DNA of 64,000 nucleotides from Isoetes taiwanensis (taxonomy: Eukaryota; Streptophyta; Lycopodiopsida; Isoetales; Isoetaceae), in the NCBI GenBank assembly GCA_021234155.1, contig JAJEKV010000030.1, positions 11,734,669 through 11,798,668 on the forward strand, written 5' to 3'. Of the stretch, positions 47,560 to 58,516 are shown piece after piece. Made by a program: the position numbers and the translations under genes. Numbering within the stretch: position 1 is the first letter of the stretch; each line of letters opens with the position of its first letter. Below the pieces are notes generated by a model that searched no databases, had not been told where the DNA came from, and saw only the letters and a program-made list of their open reading frames with translations.

Positions 47560-48240
47560 AAGAAACCCTCCTATGCATCAACTATGAAGCCTAAAAAGAT
47601 TGTGCGGTGTGAGAGACTTAAAAACGACATTTTTCCATGCCAAGAGAAACCGGCTGGCCTGCAAGTCGGCAATGACGCGAATCTGAGAGACTCAGGAGGG
47701 ACCGCCATAGAAACAAAATATCATCGACATAGGGCAAACAACCAATACCCCGACCTCGCCAAAACCGAACTAACCGCCTAACTAATTTGGTAAAGACAAA
47801 GGAGCGGAAGCAAGACCAAAGGGGAGGACGTTAAAGACGAAAACGACCTTCAAGCTCAAAACCCAAAAAAAGTGTGAGGAGGCCAAATAGAGACATGGTG
47901 ATAACCAGACTTAAGGTCGACCGCAAAGAGAAAATCATTAGGGAGACATAAAATGTGAAAGCTCAAGAGACTCATATCGAAGGAAGGGATCACAAGAAGG
48001 AGTTTAAATATCGAAGTCAAGGATAAGGTTAAACTTGTTCATGCCTTTGGGGACAACACCCAAGGGGAGCAAAAAGAAAGGGCAGGAGAGGATGGGGACG
48101 CGCACCAGACGCAAAAAGATCAGAAACGCCGAAAGGCAAAAATCTAGGTGGGCGATAAAGAGGAGTGATTTGGGGTGAAAAGCAACAGATGGACGAGAAG
48201 ATGACCAAGGGAGGCGATAACCAAACCGGATCCAATGCAA
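47560..48240 (-). pseudogene. DIRS-type reverse transcriptase
   Basis: In order on the minus strand: P-L-G-V-V-P-K-G followed by F-N-L-I-L-D (about 48070-48010; usual F-R-L-I-x-D-L-S), D-L-K-S-G-Y-H-H (47922-47895), then L-P-F-G-L-A-S-A-P-F-V-F-T-K (about 47830-47785), W-R-G-R-G-I, and L-P-Y-V-D-D-I (YVDD at 47731-47720). Motifs are spread over three frames by single-base indels. The F-G-L-x-S-A-P-x-x-F-T-K wording is that of DIRS/Ngaro/PAT reverse transcriptases. Confidence 0.85.
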
Positions 48241-48499
48241 AACCCGGCCGAGGAAAGATAGACTGCCAAAAGGAAAGCGGTCCGAGGCGATTGAGGACCA
48301 CGTATGTAAGCCAAATCAGAAAGCAGGGAGGGGTCGATGCCAAGATGAGGGATGATGGAGGTGATTGGTGCACATTCTGGAAAACCGGGTACAAACCGTA
48401 TGTTATGTGACCAAAAAGTAAAAACAAACCAAGTTAGTCGAGTAGATAACCATGGACAAGACAAAAAACCCCAAAGCCAACGCAAAACACAATGATCAC

Positions 48500-51143
48500 C
48501 ACAGAGCATAAACCCAAACTAGACAACAAACATCCAACTACAATGCCGAGTAAGACAATTAACATGCTACTATACTTAACAAGCAGAAAACCATCTAATA
48601 TGTAAGCAAAAAACTCAACATTCCAAGAAAAAACAGACAAGGAAAAAACAACCACAGCCGCCTGATAACACATAACATAACTCACACAAGTTTATATATC
48701 ACATGAAACATAACAATTCTTAAAAAAGGACCAAAATTGTATTAAAGTCGAGAATCCATGACAACAGGGAAAATATGCAAGGGCGAACTAAGATTCAAGG
48801 GTCGGGACGAGGAAAAAACGGAGCCGGGGCCGGCACCAAAGGACCCGGGGGTGGAACCAAAGGCGGGAGGGGAGCAACAGGAGAGCTCGTGTTGGGGCGA
48901 GAATGACACGTTTCAATGCGATGGCCCAGCGCCTGGCCTGTGTGCAAAATGGCCGGGACCCCAACCGAGAAGAGGAAAAGGGGATTGAGGTGTGCGCCAG
49001 AGAAGGTGGGAGCCAGAGGGCGAGGCAAAGGATCTAGAAGGTGAGGCATGCCGGTCACGGCGACCGGCCGAGCCGCTTTTAATTTTAGAATCATCGCCAG
49101 CCGTATGTGGCCCGTGGTCATCAAAATCCAGGCGACATCATAGCCCTCGCGACGCAAGAATAATCAAGAACTTCATCCTTCCAAAGTGGCAGCCTTACCT
49201 TCTTCGGACAACTGGAGAACAAAGATCGGGCACTCGAGGAGACAAGGTAATCAATCGAAAGCATGGAGCTCCTGCGTCCGACTCGCGGGTACAAAGGAAC
49301 TCGACCGTGGCGCTGGCTGACTCTCTTAAAGCTATGATCGCGGAAGAGCGTTCCTCGAACTTCGGGCGCAACACCTCAACCGCCATGAACATTAGTGTAA
49401 GAAGCGAGTGTCGATCGAAGACTCGATCCGCTACATCCTGAGGAGCTGAAGGGTTTGCAAAAGCCGAGGCATTATATCCACCGACCGAGAGGAGGGAACC
49501 GCAGAATCCAGCAAACACAAAGAGTAGCTCATCCCCCACGCCGGACCCGCAGAGGCAAAGGAAAAACAGGGGGCGTGTACGTAAGCAAAAGACACAGAGA
49601 GAGACAGCCCGAGAAGGACCAGCCGAGCTGAGTGAGAAGCGACGCCTGGGCATCCGATAGTAGAAAACCGATGGACAAAAAGCTCAAGAGAAACCCGGGT
49701 ATGCAAAGCGCATTACACCTCCAGAGGCAATAGAAAACTCCAAAGGGTGCGGGCACGCCGATATAGGTGGAGGGATGGGGAAGGCTTGCCGCCCGAGCCC
49801 CGAAAGAAAGAAACCTGAGAGGTGCTAGGAATGTCCTGATCTGCCATATCGTGAAAATGTCTAAAAAACATAATTCACAACGTTAGTACAAACAATGGGA
49901 AAAAGCAACACGCTTTACAAGACCCATGCTAACAAAGACGCTAAGCCCAGAGCGAGTTTGCAACATACCCAACTAAATATAACTATATAATGTAAAATTG
50001 ACGAGAAAACGTAAAAGGCGAGGAAAAAAGGCAAAGAAGCAAGAAACAATCGAACCCACAGCACCAGCGGGGCAATGTTGGGAAGAAAAAGACGCCGAAA
50101 GAAAAAGAGACTTGCGACCAAAAATAATAATAACAACCGAAAAGAAACCAGAGAAAGAAATAGTAAAGACAATACCAATAAAAACAGCAGCCTCAAGCGA
50201 AACAAGGTACTAAAACACGAAAAATCATCTCAAAAAAGAAGGACAATGGTCTCAGGGGAATCCGGGACAGAGTATCCCAACAAAAACCGGTTCGACGGCC
50301 TGGTATCCCCGCTTCACAAGAGGCGGAAGCGGCAGCCATGAAGGTCGGTGAAGGCGGAAAGCAGAGAGGGAAAACCAATCGAATGCAAAGAGGGACGACA
50401 ACACAGAAGGTGGCAGAGAGGAGATGGATGCTGGAGGGCCTGATGAAGCCAAAACCGAAGGGTAAGGAGTAACTGGAGTAAGCACAGGAGGCTGATCTTG
50501 AAGCCAACCCAGAGACGGAGAAGCAGTATTGAGAAAGAACTCGAGCAACAGCTTGAGAAACACAAGAAATCGGATCTGGACAAATGGTCTGAGAGGAGCT
50601 AGGGAGGGTGGCCGAAACTGGATTGGGTGCTGGAGCAGGAGGATCGGGCTATGGTGGCCGAGTACATGCCCCACTGCCAAACCATCTGGCAGGAGGCAGT
50701 AACGGGCTCGGATTCGCCCATAATACATATGCAGAGGCTAGACAAAGCAGAGAAACAAAGGGTTTCGGAAGCAAGAAGACCCAATGACCGAAAATGGTCC
50801 GAGAAGAGCTAGGAGGGCTGCCGACAACCGGATTGAGCGCTGGAGCAGGCAGGAACTGCTCGGGCGTTTGAATACATGCCCCACTGCCAAACCGTCTGGC
50901 AGGAGGCAGTAACGGGGCCGGATTCGCCCACAATTCATAGGCAGAGGCTGGACAAACGGAGAAACAAAAGGGGTCCGGAAGCAGGAAGACCCAGGCTATT
51001 GGCAAGCAAGCCGGATTCAATTGAATTAAACAAAAACAAGTAACCAACCGAAAGCAACCAACTAACCGAAAAACGCTCAAGAAATCCTTGACCATGCCAT
51101 AACCGGAGGGGAGAGACGCCGAGACCAAACCGTAAGATTCCAA
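48500..51143 (-). pseudogene. Gag-like region of the DIRS-like element
   Basis: Several minus-strand open stretches (51143-50649, 50728-50252, 49653-49195, 49157-48795) in different frames are rich in Pro, Ser, Leu and Ala. One contains P-P-L-V-P-P-P-G-P-L-V-P-A-P-A-P, another P-P-S-V-L-S-S. They occupy the place where DIRS-type elements have their first ORF. No conserved domain is recognised, so the gag role is positional inference. Confidence 0.45.
50600..51000 (-). repeat. 210-bp tandem repeat encoding a 70-residue proline-rich unit
   Basis: TACATGCCCCACTGCCAAAC begins at 50663 and again at 50873, a period of 210 bases that keeps frame. On the minus strand each unit includes a W-V-F-L-L-P segment, A-S-A-Y-x-L-W-A-N-P and P-L-L-P-P-A-R. 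Part of a third unit lies near 50560-50660. It falls in the gag-like region of the DIRS element. Confidence 0.85.
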
Positions 51144-51303
51144 CTAAGAGGAGAACACAAACCACAAACCAAAAACCAGATTAAACCAAAATGATCACGA
51201 TCATCGCATTTGAAAAGCTTTTTTTTTTTTTTTTTTTAGGAACGAGGAACGAGAGGCACACGGGGCTTGCGCTTTGCTGTACAACCGGCTTGGTTGAAGG
51301 TAG

Positions 51304-51463
51304 GAAACCGTAGGCTTAATCGTGAATTCAAGAGAAAAAGCCCAAGGAGAACGCCGATAACCAAAGGGAAGAAAAAATGGGCATAAAAAGGGAAGGAGTG
51401 GGAGGTGGCGCCCCTTATCCAGGAATGGCTTCTATTGCTAGCTAATAGAACCGGAAGCATTAT
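51304..51463 (-). repeat. Terminal repeat A1 of the DIRS-like element
   Basis: AAAGCCCAAGGAGAACGCCG, ATAACC, GGGAAGAAAAAATGGGC, AAAAAGGGAAGGAG, CCTTATCCAGGAATGG and TTCTATTGCTAGC recur in the same orientation at 45177-45338. The outer end (about 51421-51463) is an imperfect palindrome around GCTAGC. Beyond 51304 the similarity stops; a T-run of about 22 bases sits at about 51216-51237. Confidence 0.75.
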
Positions 51464-51465
51464 GT

Positions 51466-52310
51466 GATTAGGGGTCGAAAAGAATGTTGTTTAAAAAACT
51501 CTAGTTCAAACAAATTGTATTATATGGTGTCCCGGATTTGGGGACCAACACTATCTAAAGGGCTATGGAAACAGACGAGGGTATTTAAAAAATATTCTTG
51601 TAGGAGGAGTTTGGAATTAAGCGGCAAACACCCTATCCTATAATGTTGGCAGAGGCAGGATTATTACCTTTGGAAGTGGAGGCACTGATCTAGACTATTA
51701 ACTATGTGAACAAGTTATCCACTTTGGATGAAAACAGACTCCCAAAGAAAGCAATGGATGTGTCTAAGTCCGAGGCCTGGTATAATGATATTTTGAAATG
51801 GGCTGAAAGCTGGGGGATAGGTAGAACCAGTTGGCCAGATTCGAAGGTAGGTGTACAGGATATGGTGCAATCACTAGCCCTAAAGCGTATATGGGAAGAA
51901 CCTAGTACCAAAATGCCATATTACATGAAGGAGGTGAATCCGATGTTGATATATTCAGATCAAGCATACCACTGAAATGATCTCAACGTAAGTTTGAAGT
52001 GCACTATAGCACTGCGATCGCATGAGCTCATATAAGCTTCAGATCGAGGTGGGTAGATGGGCTGGTATCCCAAGGCAGGAATGGATTTGTTTGATGTGCA
52101 CAAATGGAGACAATAGAAGACGAGGAGCATGTATTTCTAGTATATGCTGCGTATGTGGAACTCCGTGAGTTATATAATATTAATTGTCGTAATTTTCATA
52201 GTCTTTTAGACTTAGATCCTAAAAAACTAGGATGTTACTTCAAGAAAGTGGAGTCACATAGACTATTATTGGCTCAAATACAAGTGAATATGTAAATGGA
52301 AAACAGTCGT
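51466..52310 (+). pseudogene. LINE ORF2 C-terminal part after the nested insertion
   Basis: After the insertion the plus strand reads I-V-L-Y-G-V-P-D-L-G-T (about 51515-51550; the usual I-L-Y-G-x-x-x-W-G). It continues with text matching the post-RT region of this LINE type (L-P-L-E-V-E-A-L-I). The end holds W-I-C-L-M-C and E-D-E-E-H-V-F-L-V-Y (about 52083-52150), a variant of the C-terminal Cys/His motif C-x-x-C-x(7-8)-H-x(4)-C in which the last Cys is Tyr. Stops are present. The open frame finishes near 52295; the 3' end is AT-rich without a clear poly(A). Confidence 0.75.
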
Positions 52311-52377
52311 TCCATGACCTCAAGGTCCTAAGGGGCGTGATAATACAAATTATTATTATATTTATTATTATTATAAT

Positions 52378-52412
52378 AGGATATAACACCCTCGTTCCAG
52401 GGTGTTATCCCT
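52378..52412. repeat. Small hairpin shared with the 41-kb fold-back
   Basis: ATAACACCCTCGTTCCAGGG followed by TGTTAT forms a short stem and closely resembles ATAACACCCGAGTTCTAGGG plus TGTTATCC at about 41003-41030. It lies shortly beyond the LINE 3' end, so the LINE may have inserted into or beside this repeat family. Confidence 0.5.
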
Positions 52413-52501
52413 CTCTTAAAATAATTAAATGGATTATTATAAAGAAAAAAAAAATAGATTCAATAGAAAAAAATAAATTTAACTTATTGGTTGTATTGGT
52501 T

Positions 52502-52533
52502 ATAAGATAAGATAAGATAAGATAAGATAAGAT
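52502..52533. repeat. (GATAA)n microsatellite
   Basis: About six uninterrupted AAGAT/GATAA pentamers. Confidence 0.9.
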
Positions 52534-52700
52534 GAATTTTTACGTCCACGGGAATTTTTATTGGTTATAGCATTCTTATTAGGATATTGAATTGTTTTAG
52601 TAAGAGGTTCGAGTCTCTTTAGGCAAACCCATATAGAGATGAGTCCCCATATTTCGTATTTCAAAACCTTAGGTGTATTTTAAATCGTATGAGCCCCTAA

Positions 52701-53093
52701 TCATAAATGACCATAATCGAAACGAGAGGCGCTTAGAAGCCCCAACATACGATCTGGGCCGTATGGATCGATTTGATAACTGAGGTAAAGGGTGCACCTT
52801 GTTTAGAATATGTACACTATTCCTAGCAAGCCATATTTTTTGTTTTCTGCATGTTCACTAAGAAGCAAAAAATGAAAAGCTACACCAGAATCATAAATGA
52901 CTATAATCGAAACGAGAGGTGCTTAGAAGCCCCAATACACGATCTGGGCCGTATTGATCGATTTGATAACTGAGGTAAAGGGTGCACCTTGTTTAGAATA
53001 TGTAGCACGGGTCTCTACACTATCCCTAGCAAGCCATATTTTTTGTTTTCTGCATGTTCACTAAGAAGCAAAAAATGAAAAGTTACACCAGAC
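52701..53093. repeat. 190-bp tandem duplication
   Basis: TCATAAATGACCATAATCGA begins at 52701 and TCATAAATGACTATAATCGA at 52891. Similarity runs through GATTTGATAACTGAGGTAAA, GGGTGCACCTTGTTTAGAAT and TTTTTTGTTTTCTGCATGTT. The second copy has a short insertion (GCACGGGTCTCT) near 53005. Confidence 0.9.
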
Positions 53094-53099
53094 ACTGTA

Positions 53100-56000
53100 A
53101 CTATCATGAAAAAAAAACTTTCAGCCATACCTTTTGTTTTCTACATGATCATCATAAGCATAAGAATGCATGCAAACACTAAAATTATGATATCACGACT
53201 CTTGAACATTGTCCCTTTGCATGTATAGAGATCCAATTAGGATTGCAACAGTGTCTTGAATAGCCAATGTGATCTTTCGGCATTCTACCGAGATTGTAAG
53301 CTCCAGCTAGACAATGGGCATTCCATCGTGGTTCTGGTTAGCTCTTGTGACGATTTGAAATGTCACAAACTCCACAGCTTTCATTGCATTCATTCAGCTG
53401 CTTATGACATTATTTTTGATGGCAATACCAAAATATATATAAGTTCTGATTTATGCCATTAGGTATCCAACTTATGCACCTTGCATGTCCAACTGAAAGG
53501 GAAGATGTTCCAATAAAAAATGATGGAAAGTGATTATGCAGATATTGCTTAAGTTCTGCTGGCTCTACGAGCACGGAAGCATCTGACAGAAATAATGCAG
53601 ATATGGCTATCATTGCGAATGCCCCTTAGCTGCACAAAAGAAGAAAGATGTACAACGGTCTCCATCATCAAATGAATATGTACCAAGATGTCTACATCAT
53701 GGACCCTTAGGAGGAATCCCGGCCGAGAACAGTGAAAGTATCCAATAAAACATAACCGACTGTTGTGCATTTTTAGCCCCACTATTTGCCATAATCAGAA
53801 GAGTTTTAAGCCCAAAGGCACTGACACTGGCATTAGGGTTGCAATGAAAAATTGGACGCTTCCTATTCAAGGAGCTCGTCAGAATGCAACGGAGTGCAGC
53901 GCAGAATCCAGCTTGATGATGAACAGAGGGATCTGGAGAAGTAGCAGCCCATGTCAAGAATTGAGAAAGTCCCGCAACAACATTTGTGTGCGTCTTCCAG
54001 GTCTTCTCATTCAGGATATAGTTCCAACTTGTGGTGGTGTCCAAGGTGTCAGTATCCTTCCATGCATTTCACCGAACAAAGCGTGGATCCCATCGAAGAT
54101 CCACCGTGATGTGCATGGGAGTCCATTCAGCATGAGCTTCGAATGTATGTATCCAAAAGGAGGAACGCCAGTTCGTGGTGAGATACTCAAGCCGTGAATT
54201 GACGCCAAGTGAAGCATAAGGACTGGGTTGTAGAGAAGAATGCATCTGCTCATTTTGAGACTTAGTGTGGAATTCTATGACCAAGCAGGATCCATTTGTT
54301 TGCATAGCATATCCCAATTTTATGGTGGCATCAGTATCTCAAGAGAAGACGGTTCCCGGGGGGGGGGAGAGGGCATGTTCGACAGAATGTTCGGGCTTGT
54401 TGGAGCCGGTGTTTGAGATCCCGAATTTGATTAGTCTTTTACCGTGCAACTGGAGTTCCTTAAGTTCATGGCGAACATTAGTGCTAAGGGAGAGGAGAGG
54501 CATCCATTGAAGAAAGTTGGAGCCGAGATCCGGCTGCCTGTGACATCTATGAATTTCCGCCATGCACTCGCAGCCTAGGTTTTCGAATATTTGACCTCGA
54601 TCTGGACAACTGTGAGCAAGCCTTCCAACTCCGTGATGCATAGCTATTGGTGCGTGGAAACACCTTCGCATCTTTGAATTCTTGAAGGCTATGATAAAGT
54701 GCCAAAGAATCTTGCAGAGCCGATCTTTAGTCGGAGATGGTCTTGAGGGTTTGGACCCAGACCGTAATGGAGCGTGATTGCCTCCAATTGAGCCAGGCAT
54801 CTGGGTCTTTAACCCATCTCGCGGCAAGAAGAGCTGGCTTCTTAAAGTCGCCTCCTCAAAAAATGCTAGAGGAGTAACCCGCTTCCTGCTGATTTCCGAG
54901 GAATCCTTCAAGTGACCCTTGATAACTATGCGTTTGTCCGGGATTCCCCTCGTAACTCCTGGGCCAGAGGTTCGCCGGAAGCGCAGGAAGCCGATGATGA
55001 ATTTCTCTTTGGGGAAGCGAGAAACCCGTGACCAGCTGATGTGGGATCGAAGGGTATGGGCATAGCGGCAAGTGGTGGGAGAAGGAGATAGGAATCGAGA
55101 TTTCCTCGTGAGAGGAGGATCATGGACTTCTTCTGCAAATTAATGTTGTGTCGGCCGTGAGTTTTCTACGAATGAGTGCGATCTTGAGGGAATTCTGAGG
55201 TTCTAGACCGAGATGCTGCTGCAGATGGACACGCTAACCGAACAGAAAACTTTATTGATGAGTGCCCGAAAATGCATCCATTATGCAATCGGGCGGCCGA
55301 GTCCTAGAGCTTCCCTCGACGACGAAGCTCTTCAAACATTCGCCGATCAAAAGTCAGCCACCAATGGACTGCGACCGAATGAATAGCAACCATGGCGCGT
55401 CAAAGAAATATTTGTTGATATGGGTGTTTTTATCGTAATGACCAAAGAATTCATAGAATTTGGTGACCTTCATGGTTCTGGCAAAGTTGTAAGGTGGAAG
55501 TGGCAAAATACGAAAGTGATCATAGGGATGAGGTATTTATCGGGGTCTTGCAACCGACCAATCCAAGGAATTTGGTGGATGACAAGGTGAAAACCTTGGT
55601 GACGTACAAATGAGGAAATTTTGAGTTCCATCAACTAAGGTTTTGAAAGCCTCGAGGGAGTACTCTACATCACAGATTGGCAACAATGCCTGAAGGTTCC
55701 TGACCGGGGACCTGGAAGTCTGATCAACCTAAGGAATTCAGTCCCGCCCCAACCACAACAACACTATTTACCCTTGCAAGGGCAACAGAAGAGAAAGCCG
55801 GAGAGAAGCTATCGAAAGTAAAAAGTTGTGACCCTCCATTAGATGTTGGTGTGCGTGGTGGTGTCAATCAGCGAAGAGGCAAACGGCTAGTTGTTGAAAA
55901 GATAGGCAATTCAGGGAAGGCTTATGAATACGAAAACTTATGAAGAATAGGGATTAAGGGCGATTCGACGTGCTCCTTTATAATGCAGGTAGCCAGAGTC

Positions 56001-56720
56001 ATTAAAAGCCGTCAACAAAATATTCCTATTAACTCCACAAAGAAAGCACCGGAAAAGGAAAAAGATGATGATATCATCATGAGGAACAAGGGCAAAATTA
56101 AGAACTAAAGAACTCGATAACAGACCGTAATGATATATGTTCCCGGCTTCTGCGTAATGGAAGGGGCAATATTCTTAATGGCCATGGTAACGCATAAATT
56201 TATAGAAGGCGTGGAATGTTGTGATGCAAGGATATGACAGTGGAGGGGACAGCTAGACGCCATATGGCATAGCGCACGGCAGCTGGCCTATATAAGCAGT
56301 GCGGTGAAGTCGGCAGAAGCATCAATGGGAGAGCCATGGGATGATGAGTGTAGCCTGTCGCAGCAATTGCCTCGGGGCGGACAGCCTTCCAAATAAATCA
56401 TATAAACCCTTGGGTCACTGGGAATCCGTGATTATCGGGTCAGGCAACGCAGAGATGTCCAACCCCAACTCGATCACCGGATGTGGTGATCCACCTTCGA
56501 ATGGCATCACAGCTGGTTACCCACATCCTCGTGTGCTCTCTATGGCCAATCCAAGCAAGCGACGGTCTGGAAGTAGGTACGCGACATTATATAGAGGACA
56601 AAACACTAATTTGTAAAATCTACTACCTTTTCTTGAATAGAACTATGTTGGCTCCAATTTCGTATGTATTTGTTGATATTGTAGAATTTTATGTTTGTAA
56701 AATGTTTAAGATGAAACCAT
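53100..56720. other. Unassigned, probably transposon-derived region
   Basis: Several minus-strand open stretches (54911-54339, 54317-54069, 54044-53697, 55071-54856) have protein-like composition. One has spaced Cys and His (A-H-S-C-P-D-R-G-Q, then G-C-E-C-M) faintly like the zinc-binding region after a LINE RT, but I cannot assign it. It lies downstream, on the minus strand, of the gypsy integrase at 56.7-58 kb. No LTR was identified. Confidence 0.35.
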
Positions 56721-56723
56721 TAA

Positions 56724-57800
56724 TTAGAGATGGAAGTGGAGTACCATCTCATTATGAAGAAAAGACTCCCTCGATGAACCGCCATTAATCTCATAAGGCC
56801 CTAACCAACAAAGTTTGAGCTTGCCAAGATGATTCTTGTATCTCAAATCATAAAAGTAGGACCGAATCACCACCTTTAGAAGTCTTTTGTTTGATTTTAT
56901 TGTAATGCCATGATTTTCTAAGTTGATGTCCGCCAGAGACACGGAGATGAGCATCAATATGTCGAAGTTCATCCAGTCACGGTTAAAGTTGATAAGGACT
57001 CGCTGAGAGTACTGGGATTATGTGTGCAGTAGCAAGTTGGAATTTGAGTGTTGAAGGATATATTTGAAAAAGCACAAAAAGCCTCTTTGACCATAAAAGT
57101 TTAAAAGGAGTATGCCATGTAGCAATCTAGCGTGGTGCTATATGCCATAACACTATTGGCAACTTTTCATTAATCTTTCCCGGAAGCCGCCACTATCTCT
57201 TTAAGATTGAGATGAGTTTTGTTCGTGGCTCGCGAAGATCCACTGCGGATAGTATGATGTGCTATTAATCGCGGATGGATACAATAAGATAATTGGTGAG
57301 CTTTGATGTTGTGATTCAAAAAATGAACACCGCTATCACCTGACGAAGTTCCATGACAACCGAACGAAAGTGATGATGCGTGAATATAGAGAATTTCAGC
57401 CACGGTTCGCGTCGTGGTTGGGTCGAAGCCGCTAATAAAGCTTTTACCCCATTTTGCACCATAATCCGGTGGAAGACAAGATTATATGCGTCTAACCGGG
57501 TGGTTGAGCAAAAAGAATCTATGGAACCACAGTAACCATTCTCCATTTGTTGAAAAGGAAGTGGCATGGGCGACCGGTGAGTTGTAGAGCATTGGGTCAG
57601 TAATCTACTGAGTGTCGGACGCAGACATCACGCAAATGTGCATGAGCCGCGCGGGCATCCTTGAAGAGCATTGTCTAGAACAAGACGCCAAGAGAATCTT
57701 GGTCGCTGCCATCACTATCGAAATGGCCACTCTCCAAACCTTCATGAGCTTGTTGGACAATGCGCGGGATTTCATTGGGAAGGACACATCTTCTTAGATC
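56724..57800 (-). pseudogene. Ty3-gypsy integrase
   Basis: Reading down the minus strand: A-H-E-G-L-E-S-G-H-F (about 57757-57726) is the start of the integrase zinc-binding domain, with later cysteines present but shifted. T-G-R-P and K-W-R-M (about 57570-57535) mark the entry to the core (usual F-x-K-W-x-x-D-x-V-G-P). S-Y-Y-P-Q is near 57245, and L-G-K-L-K-L-C-W-L-G-P-Y-E-I (about 56828-56784) is the C-terminal G-K-x-x-x-x-W-x-G-P-Y motif. There are several frameshifts and stops, so it is inactive. Confidence 0.82.
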
Positions 57801-58041
57801 ATATGACCCATTTGAAAATGGCTCCGTAATCATAGTGTAATCAATGGCTTTACGAAGAAATTGTTGATGTTGAAGTACGTACCGGGCGCCTGGAGAAAGC
57901 GCAGTTCGTGGGGCGAAGTGCGTTCAAATACAGATACTACTGCGGGTGATCATGGAACCAAAGGAGGGTATTGCAGTTATCAAGAAAATTTGGGCATGGG
58001 AAAGGTATCAATTCAATGAGGGGTCATCCGTGAATGATCCC

Positions 58042-58514
58042 CTAGCCGTGAGAGATCCTGGCCATCCGGCCTAGAACCGGTAGGAGACTTCCTAGCTTGT
58101 GTATGATCTCAAAAGGGGCACCATAGAGTATGAGAATCCATCTCGCAATATGGCCCATGGCATGCGTGGGGTCTTGTTGATCAGTGATAAAGAACGGCCC
58201 GATGATCAACAAAAAAACTGATTTTGCTTCCCGAGATAGTGACGAAATGTTGAACAATCACAAAAGATAAGACCAAGAGCTTCATGCTCGGCGTAATACC
58301 CCGTTCAAGGATGAAGAAACAGAATTCTCATCCAGAGATTCATGTTCTTGCGAGAGAACAACGCCAATGGTGAAGGCAAAAAAACATCCACATGGCAGGG
58401 AACATGGAAAGATTTTTCCCAATCGTAGGAGGCAAACAAAATCGGAGCCGTAGTAAAACTTTGCACTGAAAAAGCCATTATCCGCGATGGGGGTTCTATG
58501 CCCACTGGCCTCAT
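58042..58514 (-). pseudogene. Ty3-gypsy RNase H
   Basis: About 58514-58305 contains A-P-I-L, then F-H-V-x-V-D, and L-A-L-F-S-R, matching the first RNase H motif (usual F-x-x-x-x-D-A-S-x-x-A-x-G-x-V-L-S-Q). At about 58257-58042 the strand reads I-T-D-Q-Q (catalytic Asp) followed by M-G-H-I-A-R-W-I-L-I-L and F-E-I-I-H-K, the conserved G-R-I-A-R-W-x-L-x-L-Q-E-F-D segment. Frameshifted. Confidence 0.8.
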
Positions 58515-58516
58515 CC

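Larger units (their letters stand above)
44689..51463 (-). mobile_element. DIRS/Ngaro/PAT-like tyrosine-recombinase retrotransposon nested in the LINE
   Basis: On the minus strand, in order from 51463 downwards: terminal repeat A1, a proline-rich gag-like region with a 70-residue tandem repeat, RT, RNase H, a tyrosine-recombinase-like region, and repeats B1-A2-B2. The RT-RNase H motifs (P-L-G-V-V-P-K, D-L-K-S-G-Y-H-H, L-P-F-G-L-A-S-A-P, L-P-Y-V-D-D, W-V-P-R-L-E-N-E-W-A-D-Y-L-S) are diagnostic of DIRS-type elements rather than LINE, gypsy or copia. Base composition differs from the flanks: purine- and A-rich on the plus strand, and GC-richer. Every domain is broken by frameshifts, so it is a dead copy. 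LINE ORF2 resumes immediately on the far side. Confidence 0.85.

Noticed and set aside
44760-51200. Many overlapping open stretches on both strands in the GC-richer block, including Lys/Arg-rich plus-strand peptides.
   Set aside because: They follow from purine-rich composition; the RT, RNase H and recombinase motifs are all on the minus strand, so plus-strand peptides are shadows.
52590-52640. A tRNA-like T-arm (AAGAGGTTCGAGTCTCTTTAGG).
   Set aside because: The loop is one base too long when the stem is paired properly, and no matching acceptor or anticodon arm is visible upstream.
53697-54911. A LINE C-terminal zinc-binding region on the minus strand.
   Set aside because: Only scattered Cys/His residues; no RT is found next to it and the nearest pol genes are gypsy-type.
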